DNA of 64,000 nucleotides from an uncultured Pseudomonadota bacterium (GCA_913057905.1 CAJXPB010000006.1:62001-126000), one strand, 5' to 3'; counted from the first letter of the stretch, positions 11,672-20,624 are shown. Notes: a model not told the origin generated them from the letters alone. Program-made: numbers and translations.

Positions 11672-12457
11672 CTACTGGGTGTTGTCGGCGTATCGCACCT
11701 GAACGATGGTCCCGATCACGCCCAACAAGAATGTGACCACCAGCACTGCCGTGCTTCCCGGTGCCAGGGTCTCGGCTCGAGGGCCGGCCACCCCGGCAAA
11801 CAACGGCGCGATCGACCACGGAAACCACTTCCCCCAGCCCGTGGCTCCGACGCTCATGCCGATGATGAGCGTGAAAATGGTGAATCCGAGCGGCGCGAAA
11901 TAGCCGCGACCCCACTCGGCCACCCAGGCGACGGCCGGCACGAGTAGCCAAGCGACGAGTGCCGCAAGGAATATATCGGCAACCGAGTTCAGTGCGAGTT
12001 GGGTCGACCATCCCGGCAGGTCCAGAACCCAGCCGACAAGAAGCCCCTCGAGAAGCATCCATCCGATGAGGGCTCCAAACCACGCCAGCACGACGATCAG
12101 TTTCGCAACCACGAACCAATGACGACCCACGGGCAAGGCCAGCAGGTTTTTGGCCGTGCTTTCGGCGTGCTCTCGTCCGAAAACATAGGCTGCGATGACC
12201 GCCACCAGAATCATTCCGCCAATGCCGACTATCTGGAGCAGCACCTGGAAGTAGCCGGCCCAATCGGCGGTCATGCCCGCCATTTCGGCCTTCTGGCCCA
12301 AAAGCCCGTACTGTCGGGCGCGCTGTGGGTCGGCGACCATCCAGACAAACACGCCCCCGATGAGCGGCATCATCGAGACGGCGAGCCAGGAGATCCAGGT
12401 GATTTTTGCCCGGCGAAGCTTCATAAACTCCGTCCGCAGGACATCCGGGAACATCAT
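11672..12457 (-). CDS. ABC-2 type transporter permease
   Basis: 261 aa with about six membrane segments. The beginning (VLRTEFMKLRRAKITW) and the motif YVFGREHAESTAKNLLALPVGR (given here only by its ends, residues near 90-115) are typical of bacitracin-export-like BcrB/NatB permeases (ABC2_membrane_4 type). The start overlaps the stop of the ATPase gene by 4 bp (12454-12457), so the two are translationally coupled and form one exporter. The substrate is unknown; the co-transcribed flavoenzyme may make or modify it. Confidence 0.85.
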   Translation of the reverse strand: MMFPDVLRTEFMKLRRAKITWISWLAVSMMPLIGGVFVWMVADPQRARQYGLLGQKAEMAGMTADWAGYFQVLLQIVGIGGMILVAVIAAYVFGREHAESTAKNLLALPVGRHWFVVAKLIVVLAWFGALIGWMLLEGLLVGWVLDLPGWSTQLALNSVADIFLAALVAWLLVPAVAWVAEWGRGYFAPLGFTIFTLIIGMSVGATGWGKWFPWSIAPLFAGVAGPRAETLAPGSTAVLVVTFLLGVIGTIVQVRYADNTQ

Positions 12458-13281
12458 TCGCCTCCCGTGAGGCGCAGGAAGTAGTCCTCAAGAGCCTCGT
12501 CCTCTTGGATGACCTTCGACACGTCGAAGCCGTTGTGTTCCAGCAGGCGCGTCACCTCATCCGCCTGGTCGGACTCCATCAGTCTGACTTTCAGGTAGCG
12601 TCGCGAACGCGCTCGCCACTGCTCTCTGCTGAGCTCCTCCAGAATGTTTCCGTCATGGATGACGCCGATTCGGTCCGCGATCTGCGCGATTTCCGACAGA
12701 ATGTGGCTCGACAGAAAGATGGTGACGCCTTGCTCGTCAGCCAGCCTCAGCAGCAGTTTTCGCACCTCGACGATGCCAGCCGGGTCCAGTCCGTTGACCG
12801 GCTCATCCAAAATCAAAAGCTCCGGGTCGTGAATCAGCGCCCGGGCCAAGGCGAGCCGCTGGCGATTGCCCTGCGAGAGGCCGGCTGCGGGGCGGTCGGC
12901 GTAACGACTCAATCCCAACTGCTCGATGACCCATCCAACCGCGGACGTCTCTGTCTTGGTCAGCCGCCGCTGAACCTCCAAATTCTCGCGAACGGTTAGA
13001 TTCGGGTACGCAGTCGCGGACTCGACCAAATAACCCACCTTGCCGAAGACGGAACGGGTACCCGGCTCGATGGCGTTACCCAACACCTCGACCTCGCCGC
13101 TCGTCGGCCGGATCAGTCCCAGCATCATCCTGATGGCGGTCGTCTTTCCCGCGCCGTTTCGCCCGAGAAAGCCGTAGATTTCACCGCGGTGCACCGACAG
13201 ATCGATGCCATCGACGGCACGCACGTCGCCGTAGTGTTTGGTCAATCCATCAGTTCGAATCACGGTACGACCCTGATTCAT
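12454..13281 (-). CDS. ABC transporter ATP-binding protein (BcrA/CcmA type)
   Basis: 275 aa with all nucleotide-binding motifs in order: Walker A GRNGAGKTT, Q-loop region, signature LSQGNRQRLALARAL, Walker B LLILDEPVNGLDP and the H-loop in FLSSHIL. The C-terminal 70 aa (ARSRRYLKVRL onward) is the usual extension of antibiotic or lipid exporters of this class. It overlaps its neighbours on both sides by 4 bp (ATGA), the middle gene of a three-gene operon. It pairs with the permease at 11672-12457. Confidence 0.92.
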   Translation of the reverse strand: MNQGRTVIRTDGLTKHYGDVRAVDGIDLSVHRGEIYGFLGRNGAGKTTAIRMMLGLIRPTSGEVEVLGNAIEPGTRSVFGKVGYLVESATAYPNLTVRENLEVQRRLTKTETSAVGWVIEQLGLSRYADRPAAGLSQGNRQRLALARALIHDPELLILDEPVNGLDPAGIVEVRKLLLRLADEQGVTIFLSSHILSEIAQIADRIGVIHDGNILEELSREQWRARSRRYLKVRLMESDQADEVTRLLEHNGFDVSKVIQEDEALEDYFLRLTGGE

Positions 13282-14741
13282 GCCGCGCGCCCCTTGCTCG
13301 AAGGCCCGTCACGTCCCGCTCTGCGGGGCTTGATGTTCTGGTTGACGCGGAAGAGGTTGCCGGGGTCGTAGGTGGACTTCACGTCGACGAGCCGGTCGAA
13401 GTTATCGCGGTAGCTGGCGCGCAACCGTTTATCGCCTTCCTCCATCATGAAATTGACGTACGTTCCACCCGCCGAATAGGGCTCAATCGCCCGGTAGTAG
13501 TCGCGCGCCCAATCGATCATCTGGTGGTTCTGAGCGGGGTTGTCAGTGACGCCGACAATCACCTGAGACCACCTGGAGTTGCGGTAGCTGAAGGCCGTTT
13601 CGTCCTGGGCTTTGGCTTGGACAGCGCCGTCGATCGGATACAGGTGCATCGTCGACTCGGGAGTCGGCACATTCAGGCCATGCTTCATGTGTTCGGCGAT
13701 CGCAGCATCGGTGAGCTCGTCGATGAACGCTCCCTTCCAGTACCACTGGAGTCCGGAGGGGTAGAAGACGTCGAACATCGACTGCACCGCCGGGTACGAC
13801 ATCGTCTGCATCCCGTCCATCGCTGGTTCGGGCAACGACTCCATCAGCGGCGCAATCGCATCTCTTGTCTGCTCCTCATCGCCGATGCAACACCAGACCA
13901 GGCCGCACATGCGTTGCAGGCGCAATGCTTGGGGAAACGGGTCGGAATCGGGGACCTGCAAAAACGTGAAGAACGCGTACAGTTCCTCCGCCGCATCTTC
14001 TAAGAAATCCCGATAGCGGCGCATCAATTCAGGCGCATGTGTGTTGTCCCACAGCATGGGACCGGCCTGAACGTGATCGACTGGATGGAGCTGGAATTCG
14101 AAGGACGTCACGACTCCAAAGTTTCCGCCTCCGCCGCGTAATGCCCAGAAGAGGTCGGCGTGTTCATCTTCACTTGCGGTCACGATCGAACCGTCGGCGA
14201 GGACGACATCTGCAGAAAGGAGATTGTCCGCGGAGAGTCCGTATTTTCTGGTCAGGTAACCGTGGCCTCCGCCCAACGTCAGCCCGGCTACACCCGTCGT
14301 CGACATGATCCCGCTGACGGCGGCCAGTCCGTACGGATGGGTGGCGTGGTCGACATCTCCCCACGTGCATCCTGCGCCCACACGAGCCGTCTGAGCCTTC
14401 GGGTCAACCCGAATCCCGTTGAGTCGCGACATGTCGATGACGAGCCCTCGGTCACAGGTCCCCAAGCCCGGCCCATTGTGCCCGCCGCCTCGCACGGCGG
14501 TCAGAATCTTGTTGTCCCGTGCGAAATTCACGCAGGACATTACATCGGCGACGTCTGCACACTGGACGATGAATGCGGGGAACTTGTCGATCATCCCGTT
14601 GTAGATGGCCCGAGCATCGTCGTAGTCGGGATCACCTGGCTGGATGAGGGGCCCGCGAAGCGACTCGCTAAAGAGCGCAACCGTCGGCTCGTCGAGGATC
14701 TCTTGGGTGTCATTTAGATGTAGAATCTCTCGTCGGTTCAT
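13278..14741 (-). CDS. FAD-linked oxidase of the berberine-bridge (BBE/GOOX) family
   Basis: 487 aa from the ATG at 14741, which has GGAGG 7 nt upstream; the frame stays open further upstream without protein-like sequence. The N-terminal FAD domain has RGGGHN, whose His is the usual covalent FAD ligand, and a GGGHGYL loop. The second, cysteinyl FAD link of classical BBE enzymes (GxCPT) reads GIMST here, so attachment is probably through His only. The C-terminal BBE domain ends in YDPGNLFRVNQNI. It is the first gene of an operon with an ABC exporter, suggesting oxidation of a small exported or detoxified molecule. Confidence 0.88.
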   Translation of the reverse strand: MNRREILHLNDTQEILDEPTVALFSESLRGPLIQPGDPDYDDARAIYNGMIDKFPAFIVQCADVADVMSCVNFARDNKILTAVRGGGHNGPGLGTCDRGLVIDMSRLNGIRVDPKAQTARVGAGCTWGDVDHATHPYGLAAVSGIMSTTGVAGLTLGGGHGYLTRKYGLSADNLLSADVVLADGSIVTASEDEHADLFWALRGGGGNFGVVTSFEFQLHPVDHVQAGPMLWDNTHAPELMRRYRDFLEDAAEELYAFFTFLQVPDSDPFPQALRLQRMCGLVWCCIGDEEQTRDAIAPLMESLPEPAMDGMQTMSYPAVQSMFDVFYPSGLQWYWKGAFIDELTDAAIAEHMKHGLNVPTPESTMHLYPIDGAVQAKAQDETAFSYRNSRWSQVIVGVTDNPAQNHQMIDWARDYYRAIEPYSAGGTYVNFMMEEGDKRLRASYRDNFDRLVDVKSTYDPGNLFRVNQNIKPRRAGRDGPSSKGRAA

Positions 14742-15039
14742 CTTCTCGCCTCCAAGAATGAGCTGCCGATCCGAAGTACACGGACGGCAACTGGGGACCC
14801 GTACTGTCTGGGGGAACCCCCGAAACATAGACACCCATTGCTGGCTGGTTACCCCCGTTTCAATCGCGGTCTCTCGTCTGGCCGGCGTTTCGTTCAAGTC
14901 AACAAGTCCTGGCTTGGTCGGCAATAAGCAATACTGATACCGTCCGGAGTCTTGCAGTTTTGAATGATACTCTCCACCGGTGAGGTTCATCATATCGACG
15001 ACACAGACGAAGTCCCCTGAATCTCGCCGTGGAGGTAGT
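14742..15039. other. Divergent intergenic region, no gene seen
   Basis: 298 bp between the flavoenzyme and the LOV photoreceptor genes. It must hold both promoters. Frames are open in places but the translation is not protein-like. I saw no convincing inverted repeat or riboswitch. Confidence 0.5.
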
Positions 15040-16788
15040 ATGGAGGAGATCGATCTGTCGGTACGAGCGCTCGACGCGATGAGTGAGTGTGTGGTGATCT
15101 GCGACGCTCGCCGAGACGACCTTCCCATCATCTACGTCAACGAAGCGTTCGAAGAACTCACCGGTTACGACGCTCGTGAGTGCCTCGGCCGAAACTGTCG
15201 GTTTCTCCAGGGCGAACTTACGTCCGAGGAGCCCGTCGAAAAGCTCGCAGAGGCCATTGACGAACAGCGCGAAATTTCCGTCGAGATTCGAAACCAGCGG
15301 GCAGATGGAAGCTGGTTTTGGAACGAGGTCTCATTGTCGCCGGTTCGAAACGAACGCGGCGAAGTTACCCACTACATCGGCGTACAACGCGACATCAGTC
15401 GCCGCGTAGAGGCCGAACGAGAGCGCGACGAGCGGCGCGAACAACTCGAACAGCAGGCACACTACGACTGGCTGACCGGCCTTCCGAACAGGGCACGGTT
15501 TCGCGAGGAACTACGGGACGCGGTTGAGGCATACCGGGACCGGGGCGTCCAGTCGGCGGTCATGTTTCTGGATCTGGACAACTTCAAGCAGGTCAACGAC
15601 AGCTTCGGCCACCCCGGCGGCGACCGAGTGCTGAGGAAGGTCGCACAGCGGTTGCGCCGCCTGTCCGATTCCGACGACATTCTGGCCCGGGCTGGCGGAG
15701 ATGAATTCAAGATTCTCGTCCGGGGGATCGAGAATCTGGACGTCGAAGCTGTCGTCCAAAATGGAATCGAGGACGTCTTCGGGCCGCCGTTTCTGCTCGA
15801 TGGCGAGGAGATCCACCTCAACGGCAGCGTCGGAATCGTGGATACCTCGGTACTTGAGCGCGCCGAACTCGACGCGGCGGACCCGGCGATTCGGTCACTG
15901 AGTCGAGCGGCAGATCGAGCACTCTACCAGGTCAAGGATTCACACGGCACCGGCTATCACCGGTATCGTCCGAGCGGAGATTCTCGGGAGAACAACCGAA
16001 TTCAGCGAGAGAATCGTCTGCGGTCGGCCATCGAAGAGGACCGCGTGCATCCGCACTTCCAGCCGATCTATCGTGTAAGCGATGGGTCGATGTCGCTGGC
16101 AGCGGTCGAGATTCTGGCCCGATGGGAAGACCCGGAGTTCGGTGCCATCACGCCAGCCGAGTTCATTCCGGTGGCGGAGCGTACCGGGCTCATCGGGCCG
16201 ATGACCCGGTCGCTGATTCAACAAGCATCCGAAAAACTCGGCGAGTGGGCCGCCCCAGTTGCGTGCGGCGAACGGCCCTCCACATTCGTCAATCTCAGCC
16301 CAGAGCAACTCGCCGACGACGATTCAGTGAAACAATTGGCCGAAATCGCCGCCGACCGGTGCTCGGCCTGCGCCGACCTGTGGTTTGAAGTCACTGAAAG
16401 TTCACTGCTGGAGCACCCGGATCGACTGCGGTGGCTCCAGTCGCAGGGTCACAACGTGATCGTCGACGACTTTGGAACCGGCTACTCGTCGCTGGAGCGT
16501 CTTCGGGAACTCTCGGTGGATGCGATAAAAGTCGACAAGAGCTTCGTCCACGGCATCGAGGGCAACCTGGCGGATCGCGCCGTCATCAAAGGCGTCTGCA
16601 CACTGGGCGAAGACCTCGGCATTGGAGTCATCGGCGAGGGCGTCGAAACTGCGGACCAAGTCGAGTTTTTGCGCCAACAGGGATGCCGAAACCTCCAGGG
16701 ATTTCGACTCTGCCGGCCCACACCGGACTTGGGCAGCATTCCCGGAGAACTCTCACTCGGAGCCATCGCCCGAGACGGGGCGGCGTGA
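15040..16788 (+). CDS. LOV blue-light photoreceptor with GGDEF and EAL domains (cyclic-di-GMP turnover)
   Basis: 582 aa; ATG at 15040 with GGAGG 4 nt ahead. Residues 10-120 are a PAS domain with the LOV signature GRNCRFLQG, Cys53 being the flavin-adduct cysteine. A short helix links to GGDEF (about 145-305): GGDEF at 219-223 is intact, but the inhibitory RxxD site five residues before it is absent (DSDD). The EAL domain (325-570) has EIL in place of EAL, VNLSPEQ, EVTES, DDFGTGY at 476-482, KVDKSF and GEGVET, all consistent with active phosphodiesterase. It likely changes c-di-GMP in response to blue light; which activity dominates is unknown. Confidence 0.93.
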   Translation: MEEIDLSVRALDAMSECVVICDARRDDLPIIYVNEAFEELTGYDARECLGRNCRFLQGELTSEEPVEKLAEAIDEQREISVEIRNQRADGSWFWNEVSLSPVRNERGEVTHYIGVQRDISRRVEAERERDERREQLEQQAHYDWLTGLPNRARFREELRDAVEAYRDRGVQSAVMFLDLDNFKQVNDSFGHPGGDRVLRKVAQRLRRLSDSDDILARAGGDEFKILVRGIENLDVEAVVQNGIEDVFGPPFLLDGEEIHLNGSVGIVDTSVLERAELDAADPAIRSLSRAADRALYQVKDSHGTGYHRYRPSGDSRENNRIQRENRLRSAIEEDRVHPHFQPIYRVSDGSMSLAAVEILARWEDPEFGAITPAEFIPVAERTGLIGPMTRSLIQQASEKLGEWAAPVACGERPSTFVNLSPEQLADDDSVKQLAEIAADRCSACADLWFEVTESSLLEHPDRLRWLQSQGHNVIVDDFGTGYSSLERLRELSVDAIKVDKSFVHGIEGNLADRAVIKGVCTLGEDLGIGVIGEGVETADQVEFLRQQGCRNLQGFRLCRPTPDLGSIPGELSLGAIARDGAA

Positions 16789-16956
16789 TGGCGGCATGTA
16801 GCGCCAGCAGTATCCGTTCGCGCTAACGATGACACCGTCTCTCGAGATCTCGCGCGTTGCGTTCGCGATCGCCTCTTCGACGGCGTCTCTGGCTGACCGT
16901 GCGGTGTATTTTCCGAGAACACCGTGTTTGTCGTAGACGTTAAAGGTCACTTTCAT
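16753..16956 (-). CDS. Small conserved-looking cytoplasmic protein, unknown function
   Basis: 67 aa, overlapping the 3' end of the LOV gene on the opposite strand by 36 bp. A GAGGGCGGG leader precedes the ATG. The sequence (MKVTFNVYDKHGVLGKY, then ARDAVEEAIANATRE and SANGYCWRYM) has a beta-strand, helix, strand composition more protein-like than a shadow frame. The end, inside the overlap, is less convincing. No family is recognised. Confidence 0.5.
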   Translation of the reverse strand: MKVTFNVYDKHGVLGKYTARSARDAVEEAIANATREISRDGVIVSANGYCWRYMPPSRRPVSGDGSE

Positions 16957-17134
16957 CCCGCCCTCGACTCGCTAGAGTAGTTGGTCGACTGGTCTCCTAG
17001 CATCGGGCATCTTCAGCATCGTGTCCACAGCAAATTCACTCGTGTCGGCTCGGTGCGTTCCGTTTTATTCGCAACCGACGTCTAACTATGCTCCCTTGTT
17101 GAGAAGGTCATTCTCCTCTGGAGGGAGCTAACGA

Positions 17135-17428
17135 ATGGGCACGACATACAAAACGTTTTCGGCAGTCGGCTTGTTGATACTCTGCATCGCATTCGCGGGC
17201 GTCGGATGCTCGCAGAGTCCCGATGCCGAGCAAAACCTCGACGGTGGGCCGACGGACACGGCTGACGCGGGAGACACGGATACGAACTACACCTGCGACG
17301 CCATCTGCAATCTCTGTCCGTCATTGGGATGCGACTGTGCGCCGTGCACTCCAAATGGCCGCGTCTGTCCAGAACCCGATACAGTCCCCGACGGTGGCTT
17401 TCCGAGTTGTGGTCCGGACGCATTTTGA
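17135..17428 (+). CDS. Small Cys-rich lipoprotein
   Basis: 97 aa, start with GGAGG upstream. The signal ends in lipobox AGVGC. After an Asp/Thr/Gly linker come nine cysteines in about 40 residues (CDAICNLCPSLGCDCAPC and following), a spacing suggesting disulfides or metal binding. A second lipoprotein gene starts 12 bp downstream, so they are probably one operon. No family recognised. Confidence 0.7.
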   Translation: MGTTYKTFSAVGLLILCIAFAGVGCSQSPDAEQNLDGGPTDTADAGDTDTNYTCDAICNLCPSLGCDCAPCTPNGRVCPEPDTVPDGGFPSCGPDAF

Positions 17429-17440
17429 CCGCAGGCTGAG

Positions 17441-18729
17441 GTGCGCCGTACCAAGTGTTTTCTCCTAGCAGTTTCCCTGGTCTATGCAGTTGGCTGCAAC
17501 CAAGATAGCCGCAGTCCAGGATTCGGCCTCGAGGATACCGGTGTAGACACGGAAGATACGTCCACGGTCGACCGCGATGTCGGAGACACCGGCGGGCGAG
17601 ACATCTTCGAGCCCCAGGGCCCTCCGTGCTGGCCGATGCGCGGCGCCAATTCCGCCAAGTCGCGTGAGAGTGTCTGCGCTGGGCCCAATCGACTCTGGGG
17701 TTCACGTGAGCTTGCGCGACTTCCGGGTCGTCGGCTTGATTCCGAACGTGTCGGCTGGCGAGGGCAGCTCTACGCGCTTTCCGCCGTGAGTGATCCTGAC
17801 AATCAAGGACCCGTTCGTCTGATCCGAATCGGGGCGGAAGACTCTAAATTTGACACCCTGGTCGAATACGACGGGCCATGGGAGGCCACAGCGACCGATG
17901 GTTCGCTGGCTCTCGACAACGAAGGAAACATCTGGGTTGCAGAATACCGGCCGGACGGGCAGGAGGTCCGAGTGCGCATCAGTGCCTACTCCCACAACGG
18001 AGTTCTCAAGCGCAGGAAGACTTTCTCGGACGCATACGAGCGGCAGGTAGGGTTTCTCAACATGGGCGACGGCCTGACCGCCCACCTCAAGCTCACAGTG
18101 GACTCCGTCGAGAAACAGCGCCTCTTTGAACTCGGCGAATCACAACAGGCCCGCCCCTCCCTTAAGATTCGCTCTTCGACCGATCCTGGTAGTGTGGTCG
18201 AAGAACGTGAACTATCAGACGTCACAGAGATTACAGACGAACCGGTGGGTCCGGGTGGAGACGGCACCCGCTGCCGCCTACTGAACGAGACGGTGGCACT
18301 CTTTCCAGCTTCCAGCGGACAACGGTTTTCGAACTGGGCCTGCTTCGCGTCGGACATGCAGGGGGCCCTGTCGGATGCCTTCAGGTGGCCGAGTCGATGT
18401 CCCCGAATGTCGTACCCGTCACGCCGTCGCTCATCTGGGGTCCGGCGGACTCCATGATTGACATCGGTCCGTCAGGCACCCCTTCAAAGAGAGCGTCTCC
18501 GATCGAGGTCAAAAGCACCTATAGGGTGACGTCCGATTCAACCCTCGTTCGAGAGTTGCGTGGCATCCTCTACGGCGTTGCGCCGGACGACATCTCGGTC
18601 ATCCGAGCATTCTCCAATTCGGTGCGAGAAGCTGGCCGGATGCAGGTGATCGTCATCGCCGAAGGCCCCACATCTGACAACACCGGCACCTTCATCCACT
18701 CGGTCTACGACGAATCGGGCGAAGAATGA
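17441..18729 (+). pseudogene. Unknown lipoprotein, frame broken at a G5 tract
   Basis: Starts at GTG 17441, with a lipoprotein signal (VYAVGC). The first 305 or so residues read well, including beta-propeller-like stretches (GSLALDNEGNIWVAEYRPDG), then the frame is lost at G5 (18361-18365). Restoring one G continues as QGGPVGCLQVAESM and on to the stop at 18729, about 430 aa in total. NxxDGxIWVAE is typical of NHL/SMP-30-like propeller blades, but the family call is tentative. As with the channel gene, the break sits in a homopolymer. The stop lies 3 bp from that of the convergent thioredoxin gene. Confidence 0.65.
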
Positions 18730-18732
18730 CAC

Positions 18733-19107
18733 TCACCCGAACAGGCGCTTCAGAAAACCCTCGCCGCGGTGTTTCGAAAGCAGCCATTCGGCGCGCTTTT
18801 TGAGTTGCGCCTCTGACTGGGCGCCTATGAGATTGTCCAGAATCTCGCCGCCATCGACCAGGATGAGCGTCGGAATGGACTGGACGTGAAAGGGCTCGCT
18901 GAGTTCCGGGTGGGCCTGGGTGTCGATCTTGTAGAATTCGACGGGCTCATCGGCGAACGCCTCGGCGACATCTTCGTACGCCGGCGCCATCATTTTGCAC
19001 GGACCACACCAGGGCGCCCAGAAGTCAATCAGGGCAGGCGGGCCGTCCTCGCTCATGATCTCACTGAGCTGGCTCTTCGAGGTAATGTCCGTCGTGTGTT
19101 CACTCAT
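18733..19107 (-). CDS. Thioredoxin-family protein
   Basis: 124 aa from the ATG at 19107, with GAGG 10 nt ahead. The active site WCGPC (residues 33-37), followed by KMMAP, and the cis-Pro in SIPTLIL are canonical, so this is a cytoplasmic thiol-disulfide reductase fold. The C-terminal extension (KRAEWLLSKHRGEGFLKRLF) is basic and a little longer than in classical thioredoxin. There is no signal peptide from this start. Confidence 0.92.
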   Translation of the reverse strand: MSEHTTDITSKSQLSEIMSEDGPPALIDFWAPWCGPCKMMAPAYEDVAEAFADEPVEFYKIDTQAHPELSEPFHVQSIPTLILVDGGEILDNLIGAQSEAQLKKRAEWLLSKHRGEGFLKRLFG

Positions 19108-19218
19108 CGTTTTGGTGCCTCTGTTGGAACGAATTGAAACAGTGCGCCCCACAGTGGGGCTTGCGGGACGTGATCACTGCAAGGTTCGCTCCAATCGGCG
19201 CATTGGGTCAGAAAACGA

Positions 19219-19662
19219 CTAGTCTCGACACTCTGCTGAGAGGGTCTCAGCATCGTATTCGCAGGTCTGCCCGTCGGGACATCCCTCCTCTCCGCAGGCC
19301 TCCTCTCGGAAGACGCAGTCGTGATCCACGCACCAGTGCGCTTCTAGACACTCGTTGTTCGCTTGGCACTCGGACCTCAAGCACAGACCGGTCCATGGAT
19401 CACAGCCTTGCGGGCACGACTTGAGATTCCGAAGGCATCGATTGATATGACATGCGCTGTCATCCCCGCAGAAGGAGCCGTCTCTGCAGTCGTCGTCCTC
19501 GGTGCACTCGGCGACGTCGATGTCGGGGGCCCCTGCTGCATCAGGGACTGTCCAGCTTGAATCTGGTCCCGAGGGCGTCTCGGTCGGGCAGCCGGAGCCG
19601 CAGAGAAGGGCACTCCCCACCACGGTGGCGAGGACGAATGCAATGACGGGCCTCGATGACAT
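19219..19662 (-). CDS. Cys-rich lipoprotein, copy 1 of a duplicated pair
   Basis: 147 aa. Signal peptide with lipobox-like CGSGC, then PTETPSGPDSSW, shared with the copy at 21809-22258. The mature domain has some 18 cysteines in CxxDDDCRDGSFCG, CHxNRCLR, CDPxTGxC, NECLEAHWCVDHDCV and CGEEGCPDGQTCEYDA units, an EGF- or Dickkopf-like disulfide-rich pattern common in myxobacterial lipoproteins. Exactly 36 bp upstream of its ATG lies a stop codon of a channel remnant, the same spacing seen for copy 2 behind the intact channel gene. Confidence 0.8.
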   Translation of the reverse strand: MSSRPVIAFVLATVVGSALLCGSGCPTETPSGPDSSWTVPDAAGAPDIDVAECTEDDDCRDGSFCGDDSACHINRCLRNLKSCPQGCDPWTGLCLRSECQANNECLEAHWCVDHDCVFREEACGEEGCPDGQTCEYDAETLSAECRD

Positions 19663-19698
19663 AGCAACACCAGTGCACGTAGAGCCTGTACGTGCATA

Positions 19699-19728
19699 TT
19701 ATCGGGCTGAACCTTGCTCATCCAACAC
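19699..19728 (-). pseudogene. 3'-terminal remnant of a second LtrA-KirBac channel gene
   Basis: Read on the minus strand this gives VLDEQGSAR and a TAA stop, identical in protein to the last nine residues of the LtrA-KirBac gene at 22295-22324. The DNA differs at four positions, all third codon positions and all synonymous (CAA/CAG, TCA/TCG, GCC/GCT, CGA/CGC). It ends 3 bp from the stop of the GNAT gene, so the rest of this channel copy was lost at that junction. Confidence 0.8.
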
Positions 19729-19731
19729 CCG

Positions 19732-20613
19732 TCAGCGCACGTCTCCGACGGGCTCCTCGAAGAGCACCAATCCGTATGAACCGATGCGCTCAAACCCGAT
19801 GGCTTCGTAGACGGATTGGGCGGGCTTATTGTCGAACGCCGTGAATAAAATCGCCCGTTCGACTCCCTCGTCGCGGGCATCGCTCAGATGGCCAGCAACG
19901 ACTGCTCGGGCGTACCCTCGATTTCTCAGGGCGGGCGGGGTCCAGACGCCGCCGACCTGCACTTGCTCAGGCAGTGTTGCGTTGAATGCGGTGTAGGAGA
20001 CCGGCTCACCATCGAAGGCGAGGACCCGGCACAGGTCGTCTTGGATCTTGTGGCGTAGACGCTTGGGAATGGTCTGGGCGCCTTCGTCATCCTCTTCGCC
20101 GCCGAGCCAGAGGTGGTAGTCCATGCGCCAGTCGCAGATGAGCTCGAACTCCTCGGGCTTCGGCAAACGACAGACGACGCCAGGCTGGTCGAGAAGGGCG
20201 GGGGGCTTCAGATCCTGTAGATTCAGCGAATAAAGGTACTCTGGAGAATCCAGACTGGTGGGCGCATCGGCCAGACCAAATTGCCCTCGAACCTCCTGGA
20301 CTTTGTCCAACGACCCGGAGATCCCGCTCAGCTCCAGGCCCGACGTGCCGACTGCACGGCGCGCTGCCTCGGTCAGCCCCGCGGATCCCGCAACGAGGAG
20401 CATTCCGTTCCAATTGTGAGACGCCACCGCGGTCAGCACCCCATCCCGAAACGCCCCTACGTACAGGGCCTCAAAACGCTCGGTTGGCTCCTCGGCGATG
20501 CCTGCCCGGCGCAGATTCGACCGCATGAACATTGTCGTGGCCGGGTGCCTGGCCAGAAACGCATCGAGTTTCGAACGATCCTGTGGGGTCAGTTTTCGAA
20601 CGTCGGCAGCCAT
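19732..20613 (-). CDS. GNAT-family N-acetyltransferase
   Basis: 293 aa with GGAG 8 nt before the ATG. The N-terminal half (FLARHPATTMFMRSNLRRAG) matches the leader domain of two-part GNAT proteins. The C-terminal half holds motif A (VGGVWTPPALRNRGYARAVV), the acetyl-CoA loop being RNRGYA, and the closing NKPAQSVYEAIGFERIG. The substrate is unknown. It follows the alpha/beta hydrolase gene by 11 bp and is likely in its operon. Its 3' end abuts the channel remnant, marking a rearrangement point. Confidence 0.85.
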   Translation of the reverse strand: MAADVRKLTPQDRSKLDAFLARHPATTMFMRSNLRRAGIAEEPTERFEALYVGAFRDGVLTAVASHNWNGMLLVAGSAGLTEAARRAVGTSGLELSGISGSLDKVQEVRGQFGLADAPTSLDSPEYLYSLNLQDLKPPALLDQPGVVCRLPKPEEFELICDWRMDYHLWLGGEEDDEGAQTIPKRLRHKIQDDLCRVLAFDGEPVSYTAFNATLPEQVQVGGVWTPPALRNRGYARAVVAGHLSDARDEGVERAILFTAFDNKPAQSVYEAIGFERIGSYGLVLFEEPVGDVR

Positions 20614-20624
20614 CGGTGAGACTC

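Noticed and set aside
14742-15131. N-terminal extension of the flavoenzyme up to 15131
   Set aside because: The frame is open but the sequence is not protein-like, and GGAGG stands directly before the ATG at 14741.
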